DNA of 52,138 bases from Comamonas fluminis (GCF_019186805.1 NZ_CP066782.1:1-52138), one strand, 5' to 3'. Positions 7,079-16,580 are shown, numbered from the stretch's first letter. A program made the numbers and translations. The notes: generated from the sequence alone by a model not told the origin.

Positions 7079-7186
7079 TCAGTCCTTGAGCAAGACGATG
7101 TGGTGTGTGATGCCTGTGGCGATCAGCACAGCGTGCTCGTTGTTGCGGAACGGGTAGCCGTTGTGTGCGATGACGATGATGCGCAT
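7079..7186 (-). CDS. 35-residue small ORF with a consensus ribosome site
   Basis: It reads MRIIVIAHNGYPFRN and continues to a TGA at 7079. AGGAGGTGA lies 7 bases upstream of the ATG on the minus strand, an almost perfect Shine-Dalgarno sequence, which is why such a short frame is listed. The N-terminus alternates hydrophobic residues like a beta strand. The function is unknown. Confidence 0.5.
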   Translation of the reverse strand: MRIIVIAHNGYPFRNNEHAVLIATGITHHIVLLKD

Positions 7187-7247
7187 GAAATTCACCTCCT
7201 TTCTGGGCAAGTTGCCTCACACCTATTTATGCGGCGGCGCTGAAAAG

Positions 7248-7535
7248 GGGGTCGATTCAGAAAACGGAATTTAAAGCACGCTAAGGAATGCTCGATCCAG
7301 CAACGGCGCGGCTTTGCGTGTGGCGTCTGCCGCTGGAAGCGGCGTTTCGGCTGTTCTCGAAACTCGGCAGTCTCGGCGGCTCGATTCGAGAGCGGTTTTC
7401 GAGAACGGGACGGACAAGGCCAGCACTGGCGCGGCCCGCATTCTCACGGTGGCTTCTTGAAAATGATCGTTTGCGAGAGCGGTGGCCATGCCAATGGCTT
7501 AACGTACTTTATTTTCCGTTTTCTTAGACGTCCCC
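7248..7535. mobile_element. Miniature Tn3/Tn21-type inverted-repeat element (TIME-like), 288 bp
   Basis: The left end GGGGTCGATTCAGAAAACGG (7248 on, 38 bp to 7285) and the reverse complement of the right end, GGGGACGTCTAAGAAAACGG (38 bp, 7498-7535), match at about 30 of 38 positions, and both carry the Tn21-subfamily core AAAACGGAA..TAAAG.ACG.TAAG. There is no transposase between them. The interior has inverted TTCTCGAAA/TTTTCGAGAA motifs that could be a res-like site. The flanking 5-mers (AAAAG and AACAT) do not match, so no target duplication survives. Confidence 0.75.
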
Positions 7536-7659
7536 AACATCGCCCCCTGGAAGTCTTGGTTGCCTCTCATCGTCCTCGTCCGCGTCGTTCGCCGATCGTT
7601 TCAGATCATACTGGCCGAGGCCAGCGTCGACGGGGGATTTTTTCAACGGCCTGCTAGAG

Positions 7660-9120
7660 TTGGTCAGCGCGGGTCAGTTCGACGGCCAGGGCGACCACCA
7701 CACCCCCAAGCCCTTCGTGCGCAAAGCGTTTGCCAAGTATCTTGAGTGCGGCATCTTTGCCCATGGCTTTGCCCGCGCTCGCTGCGGCGACTGTGGGCAC
7801 GACTACTTTGTAGCCTTCTCCTGCAAAGGCCGGGGAGTCTGCCCCTCGTGCACCACCCGGCGCATGGTGGAGACAGCAGCGCACCTGAACGATCACGTAT
7901 TCCCCCGCCTGCCGGTGCGCCAGTGGGTGCTCTCCGTGCCCAAGAGGTTGCGGTACTTCATGCAACGCGACGGAGCGGTGCTGAGCATGGTGCTGCGCAT
8001 CTTTCTGCGGGTGATCGCACAAACTCTGCAGACCCACAGCCCCGGTGCGGCCCATATGGACAAGGCAGGCCTGCACATCGGTGCCATCGCCTTCATTCAC
8101 CGATTCGGCTCCAGCCTCAATGAACACGTCCACTTCCACGTCTGTGTGGTGGACGGGGTGTTTGAGGAAGTGGAGGGCGAGGGCAGCGCTGATGCCGCAA
8201 TGCAAGTCTCTGCGTCAGGTGTCGTATTCCACCCTGCCACCGGCATCGATGCGACACCCGTGGCACAAGTGCAGACCACACTGCAAAAACGTATCCTGCG
8301 CGCCTTTGTGGGCCGTGGGCTGCTGGAGAACTTCGAGGCAAAAGAGATGCTGGGGTACAAACACAGCGGTTTCTCGGTGGATGCCGGGGTGTGCATTGAA
8401 TCCCACGACCGTCCAGGCCTTGAGCGGCTCTTGCGCTATTGCGCCCGCCCACCCTTTGCGATGGACAGGCTGCGCAAAGAGGGAAGCAAACTGGTGTACC
8501 GCTGCGGCAAGCAGCGCAGCGAACCCACCAGCGACAAGCGCGGTGCCAAGGTTGATGAGCTGCACCTCACACCGCTGGAGCTGATCGACCGCATTGCCGC
8601 GCTGGTTCCCCCGCCACGCACCCACCGGCACCGCTATTTTGGCGTGTTGGCACCCAACTCGCCGCTCAGGGCTGCGGTGACGGCGCTGGCGACACCGGCG
8701 CAAGCCGCTCCCGTGCTGGGCGCGTCGATCAGCACGGGGGAGTGCGCGCCTGGTGTGGTACCGATGAGCAGCGCGCTGCCATCCCAGAGCGAGCCGGTGC
8801 TGCCCAAGCGTGCAGCGCACTACCTGTGGGCGGTGCTGATCGCCCGCATCTACGAGGTGTTCCCCCTCTTGTGTCCGCTGTGTGGCGGGCATATGCGCAT
8901 CATCGCGTTCATTACGCACAGCGCTGACATCCGGCACATCCTGGACCACATCGGGGCAGATTCAGAGCCACCCCGCATCTCCCCGGCGCGCGGGCCACCG
9001 CTGTGGGATGACTGTAGTGATGCGCAGATGGATGACGGGGCGCAAACCGAGCCAGCAGACTGGGACCTGGCGGCGCAACCGGCACCGGACTTTGAGGTCG
9101 ATCAGCGCATCAGTTGGTGA
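7660..9120 (+). CDS. IS91-family HUH transposase
   Basis: 486 residues from a TTG; the frame is open upstream to 7528 without an ATG, so the true start or an N-terminal truncation is unresolved. The Zn-binding domain is near the N-terminus (CGDCGHDYFVAFSCKGRGVCPSC), followed by the Y2-transposase core with HVHFHVCVVDGVF (HUH-type His cluster) and a C-terminal LLCPLCGGHMRIIAFIT. IS91/ISCR elements move by rolling-circle replication and can carry adjacent DNA, which fits the chromosomal-type block directly downstream. Confidence 0.88.
   Translation: MVSAGQFDGQGDHHTPKPFVRKAFAKYLECGIFAHGFARARCGDCGHDYFVAFSCKGRGVCPSCTTRRMVETAAHLNDHVFPRLPVRQWVLSVPKRLRYFMQRDGAVLSMVLRIFLRVIAQTLQTHSPGAAHMDKAGLHIGAIAFIHRFGSSLNEHVHFHVCVVDGVFEEVEGEGSADAAMQVSASGVVFHPATGIDATPVAQVQTTLQKRILRAFVGRGLLENFEAKEMLGYKHSGFSVDAGVCIESHDRPGLERLLRYCARPPFAMDRLRKEGSKLVYRCGKQRSEPTSDKRGAKVDELHLTPLELIDRIAALVPPPRTHRHRYFGVLAPNSPLRAAVTALATPAQAAPVLGASISTGECAPGVVPMSSALPSQSEPVLPKRAAHYLWAVLIARIYEVFPLLCPLCGGHMRIIAFITHSADIRHILDHIGADSEPPRISPARGPPLWDDCSDAQMDDGAQTEPADWDLAAQPAPDFEVDQRISW
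7780..7855 (+). repeat. 76-bp perfect direct repeat, copy A (inside the IS91 transposase)
   Basis: Identical over 76 bp to 18703-18778 in the same orientation, 10,923 bp apart. It encodes the zinc-finger part of the transposase. Outside these limits the two loci diverge at once. Confidence 0.95.
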
Positions 9121-9464
9121 ATGAACAAAGCGGCGATTTTGACTTGCCGCGAACTGGCTCTGCGCCCGGTACACGCCGAGCGCCGCAAATCACTCTCCTG
9201 AACGCCAAACCCTGGTGGTGAACCTGACACCTGGGCGGGAAAATCGAGTGTCTCAGCCGGCTTGATGGCGCTTCCGCGGTGCGATACTTGGCCTCATGTG
9301 GTTAAAACGCCTATCCGTTTGCTTCTTTTTGTTAGCTTTCTGGTGGAAGCTCATACAATGGGAAATTGAAATTTCGTCCTCGACATTCTTTAACATTTGT
9401 CGTGGTGGTGATCGAAGCTGTTGCATTTAGATTCACTGGGCTGAATTTGAATGCTCAAAACAAT
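9121..9464. other. IS91-to-pil intergenic region with a candidate promoter
   Basis: No gene is supported. TTGTTA (about 9331) and TACAAT (about 9353) have roughly 17 bp spacing and could be a sigma-70 promoter for the pilin operon. The IS91 right terminus must lie in the first part of this region, but no diagnostic end was recognised. Confidence 0.4.
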
Positions 9465-10052
9465 ATGAGACGCCCAACACCCGGGGAATTGACAGCGCAC
9501 AGCGCACAGCGCACAGCGCACAGCGCACAGCGCACAGCGCACAGCATAAAGAACCCAAGGTCTAGAACCTGCCTTTGGGGGCGTTACGCTCCCGGAACCT
9601 CCCGCTCAGCGCTGGCGGGCGGTTTCACGCTGATCGAGCTCATGATCGTGGTGGCCATCATCGGCATTCTGGCCGCTGTGGCCCTGCCGTCCTACAGCCG
9701 CTACGTGACACGCGCCAAGCTGCCGGAGGCGTTTTCGCTGCTCTCTGGAATGGGGCTTTCCGCGCAGCAGTACTTTCAGGACAACCGCAGCTATGTGGGC
9801 GCTGGCGGCATCGGGGGCTGCCCGCCGGGCGTGGGCCTGGCTAACGGCTCCAGCAAGAATTTCAATTTTTCCTGCACGAACGTCACGGCCACCACCATCA
9901 CGATGCAGGCCTCCGGCATCTCGGCGGACCTGAGCACCATCACCTTCACGCTGAACCAGAACGGCGTTCGCGCCACCACGAGCGTACCCAGCGGATGGAC
10001 AGCGAACAGCGGCGCCTGCTGGGTGCGTGAGCAGGGCGGGAGCTGCTCATGA
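9465..10052 (+). CDS. pilE: Type IV pilin, PilE-like
   Basis: The prepilin cleavage motif GG^[17 protein letters not shown] is followed by [16 protein letters not shown] and a C-terminal Cys pair (about 40 residues apart). This is the class III signal and N-terminal helix of PilE-type pilins, which are cleaved and methylated by PilD and assembled in the inner membrane. The ATG at 9465 gives a leader of more than 50 residues, far longer than usual. No ATG, GTG or TTG lies closer in frame, and a (AGCGCAC)7 repeat lies between start and signal. The start is therefore uncertain. It overlaps fimT by 4 bp and opens the operon. Confidence 0.85.
   Translation: MRRPTPGELTAHSAQRTAHSAQRTAHSIKNPRSRTCLWGRYAPGTSRSALAGGFTLIELMIVVAIIGILAAVALPSYSRYVTRAKLPEAFSLLSGMGLSAQQYFQDNRSYVGAGGIGGCPPGVGLANGSSKNFNFSCTNVTATTITMQASGISADLSTITFTLNQNGVRATTSVPSGWTANSGACWVREQGGSCS
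9494..9542 (+). repeat. Seven perfect tandem copies of AGCGCAC
   Basis: A 49-bp heptanucleotide array lies in the 5' part of the pilE reading frame. Seven is not a multiple of three, so gain or loss of one unit shifts the frame. Slipped-strand mispairing at such arrays is a known basis of phase variation. Confidence 0.9.
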
Positions 10053-10576
10053 ACGCCGCGCGCCCTGGCCAGGTTGCGATGCAGCGCGGCTTCACGCTGG
10101 TGGAGCTGATGGTCACGCTCACGATTTTGGTGATGCTGCTGATGATCGCCGTGCCTGCGGTGCTGCGTGCGATCCAGAACGCGCGTACATCGACGCTCGT
10201 GCATCGCCTGCCGCAGGACGTGGCCTGGGCGCGTAATCAATCGGCCACCACGCCGGCGCTGTATCGCATCACGCTTGGAAGTGGCTGCCAATGGAAGATT
10301 GAGCTTGCCGATCTGTCGGGCGCCACACCTTCGTGGACGACGAATGCGCAAACCCAGGCCCGCTCCATCACGACGACAGAGGCCGCCAGCGCCTATCCCG
10401 GCGCAAGCTGCGCGCTCAGCGGGGCTTCATCGCAAACCATTGACTTCGACAGCCGAGGCCAGATTTCCAATGGCACGGCGCCCCAGGTCACCATTACCAG
10501 CGCCAACGGGCAAACCTGGGTCATGCAGGTGCTGCTGTCGGGTTTCGTGCTGCTCAACGCCAAGACAAGCTCATGA
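10049..10576 (+). CDS. fimT: Minor pilin FimT/GspH-like
   Basis: 175 residues. The class III signal is RG^[18 protein letters not shown] at residues 13-32, followed by a Ser/Thr-rich globular domain with two Cys. Family members (FimT/PilH, GspH) prime pilus assembly, and some bind DNA during uptake. Start overlap ATGA with pilE and a 4-bp overlap with pilV mark tight translational coupling. Confidence 0.85.
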   Translation: MNAARPGQVAMQRGFTLVELMVTLTILVMLLMIAVPAVLRAIQNARTSTLVHRLPQDVAWARNQSATTPALYRITLGSGCQWKIELADLSGATPSWTTNAQTQARSITTTEAASAYPGASCALSGASSQTIDFDSRGQISNGTAPQVTITSANGQTWVMQVLLSGFVLLNAKTSS

Positions 10577-11082
10577 TGAATTCGCACATCCCCGCGCAAA
10601 CAGCGCCCGGCGCTCGCCATGAGGGCGGAATGACGCTCATCAGCGTGCTGGTTGCCCTGCTAATTTTCGCCTTCAGCCTGCTGGCGCTGGCGGGTTTGTA
10701 TACCCGGCTGGTTTCGGCCCAACTCGGCAATGAGTTGACAACCAGCACACAGACCATCGGCAACCGCTTCTGGGCGCTGCTGCAGGCCCAGCCCGCGATG
10801 CTGGGAGCCATAGGCTCGAGCGCGACCTATACGTCGGCCAATGTCACCAGCGCGCCCGCCGTGCTGCAGCCCTTGTTGCGCGATGTTTTCAGCAGCCAAT
10901 ACGTGAACCTGCCCGGTGCCAGTGTCACTATCGCCACGGGCAATGATGCTCTGGGCACTGCCTGCAATACGGCCACGCCCAGCACCACGATTTGTGGGGT
11001 GACGCTGAGCCTGACTTGGACCGCGCCTGGCGGTGGCCCTGCCCGTCGTCAGGTGTTTGCATTCCAGGTCGGGGGGTTTTGA
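10573..11082 (+). CDS. pilV: Minor pilin PilV
   Basis: 169 residues. The prepilin motif is GG^MTLISVLVALLIFAFSLL at residues 18-37 with Met at +1 and no Glu at +5 (Ser instead), an unusual substitution, since Glu5 normally neutralises the N-terminus of the neighbouring subunit. The position between fimT and pilW and the length match PilV. The gene ends 1 bp before the pilW ATG. Confidence 0.82.
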   Translation: MMNSHIPAQTAPGARHEGGMTLISVLVALLIFAFSLLALAGLYTRLVSAQLGNELTTSTQTIGNRFWALLQAQPAMLGAIGSSATYTSANVTSAPAVLQPLLRDVFSSQYVNLPGASVTIATGNDALGTACNTATPSTTICGVTLSLTWTAPGGGPARRQVFAFQVGGF

Positions 11083-11083
11083 G

Positions 11084-12382
11084 ATGCCGCCGCTGTACCG
11101 CCGCCAAGCCGGCTTCACCCTCGTCGAGTTGTTCGTTGCAGTCCTGATCGGTCTGCTGCTGACGCTGGCCGTGATGGTCATCCAGGGGCAGTTGACGCGC
11201 ACCAACATGCAACTGTCCGATGCCGGCCAACGCAACGATCAGGCGCGGTCGGCCATCGACACGCTCCAGCGAGACTTGAGCAACGCGCTGTACATGGTCA
11301 ACGGCACGTCGCCACTGTGCGCCGCTACCGTCCAGTACACAGGCTCGACCGGCACGCCGGTCATTTCCGTCAGCGCCGTGGAGGCTTTGCCGCAACCCCG
11401 TGCCCTGCCTTCGAGCACAACCGTGGTAGATGCGCTGATGAAGCCCGACGCCTATGTGACGGCCTCCTTGAGCAGCGCCAACGTCAGCCACATGCTCACC
11501 ATCAACATGGTGCCGACCGCGCTGCGGGCGCCGCCGGCAGCTGGTGTGCAGAGCGCACCCTACAAGGTCGTGCACAACCGGGTGCAGACGGCTCCCGGCG
11601 GTCAGCAGGCCGTGGCCAATGGCGTGTTGCCGTTGAGCAACATCGACGGCATGGCCGCGGGCGATGCCGTCACGCTGATGGTGCCCATGTCCGGCGGCCC
11701 TTTGAGCGGCCTGGCCTGCCTGCGCTTTTCGGCGGCCAGCCCGACCGCCGTCTCGCCCACCTTTCCCGCCTACATCACGATGCCGTCGCCGGGCAAGTTC
11801 GGCGACTTTACCCAGCCGCTGCGCGATGCCGGCCTGCTTGGCAGCACGCAGGTGCTGACCGACAGCCAATTGGTCGCCGCCAAGCTCAAGAACGAAGGCC
11901 CGCCCGCCGCGGGCGCTGCTGCACAGCTCATCACCTATTACGTAGCCACCATCTCCAACGGCGCTTCGGGCACGGTACCGGTGCTGGCCAGGGCCGTCAT
12001 CAACGCAGACGGTACGTTGGACGCGCAGCCCGCGCCGGTTGCCGTCGGCGTCGTCGGGCTACAGGCGCTGTTCGGCGTGGACGGCGTCAGCAACGCCACT
12101 GCGGCCACCGGCGGCATCACTAACTACCGCACCTGGAGCCAGGTGGTGAGCGCCCAGATCGCGGGGCGAGTGCGCTCCGTGCTCTATGCGGTTGTCACCC
12201 GTACCTTGCAGACCGATGCTCGCAACCCCGTGGTGAACGCCGTGCCCATACCCAGCCCGAATCTCGGCACGGGAGACCCGACATTCACGCCGTTCTATCC
12301 GCGAACCACGGACGAGCAACGCGACCGCTACACGGTTCACGTCGCCGAAGTCGCGCTGCGCAATCAAATCTGGGGGAATTGA
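11084..12382 (+). CDS. pilW: Minor pilin PilW
   Basis: 432 residues from the ATG at 11084. The signal is QAG^FTLVELFVAVLIGLLLTL, followed by the PilW pattern of a long Ala/Thr-rich domain (QRDLSNALYMV, then a large C-terminal part ending VAEVALRNQIWGN). PilW is one of the large minor pilins of the priming complex with PilV, PilX and PilY1. An upstream in-frame start inside pilV was rejected because it would bury the signal. Confidence 0.85.
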   Translation: MPPLYRRQAGFTLVELFVAVLIGLLLTLAVMVIQGQLTRTNMQLSDAGQRNDQARSAIDTLQRDLSNALYMVNGTSPLCAATVQYTGSTGTPVISVSAVEALPQPRALPSSTTVVDALMKPDAYVTASLSSANVSHMLTINMVPTALRAPPAAGVQSAPYKVVHNRVQTAPGGQQAVANGVLPLSNIDGMAAGDAVTLMVPMSGGPLSGLACLRFSAASPTAVSPTFPAYITMPSPGKFGDFTQPLRDAGLLGSTQVLTDSQLVAAKLKNEGPPAAGAAAQLITYYVATISNGASGTVPVLARAVINADGTLDAQPAPVAVGVVGLQALFGVDGVSNATAATGGITNYRTWSQVVSAQIAGRVRSVLYAVVTRTLQTDARNPVVNAVPIPSPNLGTGDPTFTPFYPRTTDEQRDRYTVHVAEVALRNQIWGN

Positions 12383-13002
12383 TGACACACGGAAGATCGG
12401 GTACACGCCAGTGCCTGGCGCAGCGCCCAGGGCACGGGCGTCAGCGGGGCGATGTGCTGCTGTTCGTGCTGTTCAGCGTGCTCGTGCTTTTGCTGGCAGG
12501 GCTTTACACCATGCGCGGCCTGATCGGGGATACGGTGATCGCCGGCAACGCAGCCCAGCGGCAGAAGAACGTGCAAATGGGGGACGCCGCGCTGGCCCAG
12601 GCCATGAAGGTCATTACCGACACGCTGGACGGCACCGATGGCAGCGTCGCCCTGCAGATCGCGGCCCATGGCGCAAGCTGGTTGTACATCCCGTCCGGCA
12701 CGGCGGCTTGGGAGGCGCCGGGCACCGGGGGCAATCTTGGCTTCTGGGCGCAGTGCGCTGCAGCAAGCGCTGCCGTGCCGTGTCCCGATATTTCGACGCT
12801 GCCCAGCATGTCCGCACTGCCCGCCGGCTATACCGCGCGGATGGTAGTCGTGCCCACCAATCTGCCCACCGACTCCCAGGCTTGCGGTACCACCGGCTAC
12901 GTCGCCATCTACTACAACGTCTTCGTGAATGTGCGCGAGGCCAATGGCGTCACCTCGGCCAATGTCGAAGACGTATTCAAGCAATGTGTCCGTGATTTTT
13001 GA
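12382..13002 (+). CDS. pilX: Minor pilin-like PilX
   Basis: 206 residues, ATG overlapping the pilW stop. The N-terminus is basic and followed by GDVLLFVLFSVLVLLLAGLY, a PilX-type transmembrane helix without the FTLIE consensus, as is usual for PilX. The C-terminus has Cys residues in VEDVFKQCVRDF and earlier CGTTGY. It connects PilY1 to the tip complex in the family model. The stop overlaps the TTG that begins the PilY1 open frame. Confidence 0.82.
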   Translation: MTHGRSGTRQCLAQRPGHGRQRGDVLLFVLFSVLVLLLAGLYTMRGLIGDTVIAGNAAQRQKNVQMGDAALAQAMKVITDTLDGTDGSVALQIAAHGASWLYIPSGTAAWEAPGTGGNLGFWAQCAAASAAVPCPDISTLPSMSALPAGYTARMVVVPTNLPTDSQACGTTGYVAIYYNVFVNVREANGVTSANVEDVFKQCVRDF

Positions 13003-13034
13003 AGCATGCCATGTACTTTCAAAAGGTCTTCGCC

Positions 13035-16000
13035 ATGAATCCATCCCCGCACAAGCCGCGCACAACGGCCAGCGCCTGCGCATCCGCCCTGTTTCTTGCC
13101 ACGATGGTGTTGCATGTACCCGTCGCGGATGCCGCCGCCGTTTCGGCCAGGCCGCAGATCGTCTTCGCCCTGGGCAATTCGGAGTCCATGGACGGTACGC
13201 TTTCCGGCGCCATCATGACGGGCTCGGGCATGCTCGACAGCGATACCAGCCTCAAGTCCCTGTCCGCCTCCTCCTCGCCGGTCAACTATGCCGTGCCGGC
13301 CGGCTTCGTGCCGCCAAAGCAAGCTGCCGTTGCGGGCCAGGCGCCTTATACGGTCAAGGTCGGCGGCACGTGGTATGACAACGGTGCCAGCCGTCTGAAC
13401 GTCGCCAAGGCGGGGATTGCTGACACGCTGAACAAATACCTGCCCACCATGGATTTTTCACTGGTCACCTATCAGACCAGCGGGAGCAGCCTGTACACCA
13501 CCTGGGCTTACCACATGTCGCCTGTGGGCGGCTTCAAGTTCACCAACACCCAGGTGCCGCCCCTGCGCTACGTCGCCAATCCGTGCTACACCGGCACTTC
13601 TACGTCGGCGGGGCTGTCCGCCACCGTGGCCAGCAATTGCACTGCCTTCGCGAGTCTGTACAACGCGGCGGCAGCGCCCGGTGGAATCTATGCCAACAGG
13701 TACATTCAAGTTTCCTCCAGCGCCGACGATGCCAGCGTCAATGACGTGCTGTATGCCAGCAACCTCAGTGCCCTGTGGGTGAGCTATGGCACCGTGAAAA
13801 CCGGAAACGGCATCACCGTCACTCCGCCCAACACCAATACGCCCTACACGGCCTATGGCCTGGGCAACTACAACAACGGGGGTGTGCTCGTGAGCTACAG
13901 CAACTCGTTGCCCAGTGGCATCGGCGGCACCAGCCCCACGAACGCGGGCTACGTGCCCTTTTCGTCGCAGGTGATGTATGTGCAGCGCGGTTTTGGCTAT
14001 GGCGGCAGCCAGTCGGCCACGACAGGCACGACAGCCGTGGCCATGACCGGCCTGAGCGCCAACCCGACGACGGCGCAAATCACTACGGCCTACAACCAAT
14101 TCAAGCCCTTGCTGGAGCCTGAGACCAATGTCCTGGCCACTGGTGAAATCAAGGCCATTGCCGGCCAGGCGGCCACGGCGGGCCTGATGGTGGGGGCGGG
14201 CAATGCCCTGGCGGGCCTGCCGGCAACCTGTGCCGGGCAGTACGTCATTTTGCTGACCGACGGCCTGCCCACCATGAGCCTGGACAGCAAAGCCTGGCCG
14301 CCGCTGGGCAGCGAGTCGGGCTCCGGCTATGGCGTCTACGCCACCTTCGCGGGCATGCCTGCCAACGCCAGCTACGGCCTGCGGGACGGCTCCAGCTCGA
14401 CATTGCCTGCCGGCAGCTTTGTGCCGGGCGGCAGCAACAATCAGGCGCTGATCGACACCATCGCCAAAATCACCGACCTCCACACCAGGGGCATCAAGAC
14501 CTATGTGGTCGGCCTCGGCGCTGGCGTGGACGCGACCCAGAATCCGGCAGCCAACGCAACGCTCAACGCCATGGCCATTGCCGGCGGCACCGCCCAGCAA
14601 TATCCGGCCAGCGACATTCCTTCATTCCAGGCCGCGCTGGCCGCCATTGCCCAGCAGATCTACACCAGCGTTCAGGTATCCGCGCCAGTCGCTCCCGGCT
14701 CGGTGAGTTCGGGCAGCAAGGTCTACATCGCCACCAGCAAGAACCAGTCGGGAGGCATCGGCGGCCACATCGACGCCTACACGAGCGATGCCTCGGGCCA
14801 GGCCACCGGCTCCTCGCTGTGGGACGCAGGCAGCCCCTCCCTGATGAGTGCTGCCGTGCGCAGGGACAATCTCTGGTCAACCCAATCCACGCCGGCCAGT
14901 GCCCCCGCCGGCTCCGGAGCGCTGGCCAAGCTGGCCGACATGGGTACGGCCACCAGCGCCGACTATGACGCAGCAGCCTTCGCCTGGACCGCCAGTACCT
15001 GTGTGCCAACTCTCCGGCATCTGCTGGCCTACACCTTCAACCCCACCTATGGCACCCTGGGGGACACGGGCAGTGGCGGCATGAGCTTTCCCACCGCCAT
15101 TGGCGGCTGCTCCTATCTGGCGGGGCGTGAGCCGAACTGGATGATGGGTTCCATGAGTCCCAATAACGATGTCCACTATCTGGGCGCGCCCGGCAGCGCC
15201 TCGCTGCTGAGCCTGCCCGGCTATACCGCCTTCGCGGCCAACAACAAGGGGCGCGCCGGCGTGGTGCTGGCCACCAGCAACGACGGCATTCTCTACGGCC
15301 TCGACGCCAGCACGGGCGACATGGACTGGGGCTGGATGCCGCGCCCGTTCGTCTCGCAGTTGAGCCAATACACAACGCTCATCTCCAAGCAATTGTTTGA
15401 TGGCGGATTCCGCGTGGTCGATGCCGTGGACACGCCGCTGGCCACGGCCACGGCCAGCAATTGGGCCAGCTACGTGGTGGGCACGGCCCAGGGCGGCGCG
15501 TACCACTATGCGCTCAAGCTCAGCAGCAATGCCAGCGGCTCTGCCACCACGCCGCCGCGCCCGGCGGAGCAAGCCTGGGGCATCAGCATCCCCGGCGGCT
15601 CCTCACCGCAGATGCAAGAGCCGCTGGTGGTCAACATCGGCACGCAGCAGTACGCGCTGTTCGTGGTCAATACGACGTCCGGCACCACCACTACCAGCTC
15701 GCTGTACGAGGTCAACGTGGCCACGGGCAAGCCCATGCCTTCGGCCACGCTGTCGGCTTCGCTGCCCTTCGTCGCCAACAGCGCCATGAGCTTCGACGCC
15801 ATGACCGGCACGCTATGGCTGGGCGACGCTGCCGGTGGCGTCTGGTCGCTCAACATCAGCGGCATGCCGACGCTGGATACTGCCACTGCCCTGAAACTTG
15901 GCACCACCAGCCCGGCCCAGCCCGTGAATTACGTCGGTTACGGCGAATCGGGCGGCCTGCCCTACATCTGGGCGGCCACGAGCGACAAGATCACCATGTT

Positions 16001-16469
16001 CGCGCAGACGGGCGGCACCAGTTCTGCCGCCTGGGCAAGCAAAGGCGGCGCCTCTCCCCAGGGCTATCGCAACGGCAGCGCCGTTGCCAGCACCGTGGTC
16101 AGGCCGTTGCAACTCAATGGCCTGGTATCGGCAGCGCCGGTACTCGCCAATGGAGTGCTGGTCGTGCCGGTCTTCGTGCCGCCGCCGGCTAATACCTGCG
16201 GTGTGGGAACTGGCTACTACCAACTCTTTGACCTGGCTTCTGGCTCGGATCCCAAGATCCCCGTGACCTATAAGGGACTCATCGTCAGCAATGGCCTGAT
16301 TTCCCTGGGTGCAGGCTCGCCGCTGACGCCGAGCTTGCACGGCTCCAAAAACGGCATCATCGGCCTGCCCGGAACCAATGCCCCGGCAGCCCCGGGCGCA
16401 TCCCAGTTGGGCCCCATCAACTTTGGCGGAAAACCGCTGTCCCGCGCCGTGCTTTGGCGGCAGCGGTAG
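13035..16469 (+). CDS. pilY1: PilY1 tip adhesin
   Basis: 1,144 residues from the ATG at 13035, preceded by AAAGG. The signal peptide is residues 1-33 (ending VPVADAAA). A VWA-like N-terminal domain follows with a degenerate MIDAS (ALGNSESMDG in place of D-x-S-x-S) and YVILLTDGLPTM near residue 405. The C-terminal half (from about residue 560) is a beta-propeller with repeats such as GILYGLDASTGDMDWGW near residue 750. PilY1 sits at the pilus tip and acts in adhesion, retraction control and mechanosensing. Last gene of the operon, ahead of a strong terminator. Confidence 0.88.
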   Translation: MNPSPHKPRTTASACASALFLATMVLHVPVADAAAVSARPQIVFALGNSESMDGTLSGAIMTGSGMLDSDTSLKSLSASSSPVNYAVPAGFVPPKQAAVAGQAPYTVKVGGTWYDNGASRLNVAKAGIADTLNKYLPTMDFSLVTYQTSGSSLYTTWAYHMSPVGGFKFTNTQVPPLRYVANPCYTGTSTSAGLSATVASNCTAFASLYNAAAAPGGIYANRYIQVSSSADDASVNDVLYASNLSALWVSYGTVKTGNGITVTPPNTNTPYTAYGLGNYNNGGVLVSYSNSLPSGIGGTSPTNAGYVPFSSQVMYVQRGFGYGGSQSATTGTTAVAMTGLSANPTTAQITTAYNQFKPLLEPETNVLATGEIKAIAGQAATAGLMVGAGNALAGLPATCAGQYVILLTDGLPTMSLDSKAWPPLGSESGSGYGVYATFAGMPANASYGLRDGSSSTLPAGSFVPGGSNNQALIDTIAKITDLHTRGIKTYVVGLGAGVDATQNPAANATLNAMAIAGGTAQQYPASDIPSFQAALAAIAQQIYTSVQVSAPVAPGSVSSGSKVYIATSKNQSGGIGGHIDAYTSDASGQATGSSLWDAGSPSLMSAAVRRDNLWSTQSTPASAPAGSGALAKLADMGTATSADYDAAAFAWTASTCVPTLRHLLAYTFNPTYGTLGDTGSGGMSFPTAIGGCSYLAGREPNWMMGSMSPNNDVHYLGAPGSASLLSLPGYTAFAANNKGRAGVVLATSNDGILYGLDASTGDMDWGWMPRPFVSQLSQYTTLISKQLFDGGFRVVDAVDTPLATATASNWASYVVGTAQGGAYHYALKLSSNASGSATTPPRPAEQAWGISIPGGSSPQMQEPLVVNIGTQQYALFVVNTTSGTTTTSSLYEVNVATGKPMPSATLSASLPFVANSAMSFDAMTGTLWLGDAAGGVWSLNISGMPTLDTATALKLGTTSPAQPVNYVGYGESGGLPYIWAATSDKITMFAQTGGTSSAAWASKGGASPQGYRNGSAVASTVVRPLQLNGLVSAAPVLANGVLVVPVFVPPPANTCGVGTGYYQLFDLASGSDPKIPVTYKGLIVSNGLISLGAGSPLTPSLHGSKNGIIGLPGTNAPAAPGASQLGPINFGGKPLSRAVLWRQR

Positions 16470-16502
16470 TACCAGCATTGGCGGCGAATGCTGCTGAATT
16501 CA

Positions 16503-16580
16503 TAGCTGCTTGAGCCTGATTAAAGCCAAATTCAGATAGAAAATAATCTGAAATTGGCTTTAATCAGGCTCAAGCAGCTA
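16503..16580 (+). terminator. Long 35-bp stem terminator after pilY1
   Basis: Two 35-base arms (from TAGCTGCTTGAGCCTGATTA; one mismatched pair) enclose an 8-base loop and end in CTTTTTTT. The stem is much longer than needed for intrinsic termination and may be a chromosomal repeat unit used as terminator. Confidence 0.8.

Noticed and set aside
9366..9464. PilE start at the TTG at 9366
   Set aside because: It would add a further 33 hydrophobic and unrelated residues before an already too long leader; the ATG at 9465 is the better of two poor options.
13458..14600. 380-codon open frame antisense to pilY1
   Set aside because: Low-complexity His/Gly/Val/Arg composition typical of antisense frames in GC-rich DNA; pilY1 motifs lie on the plus strand.
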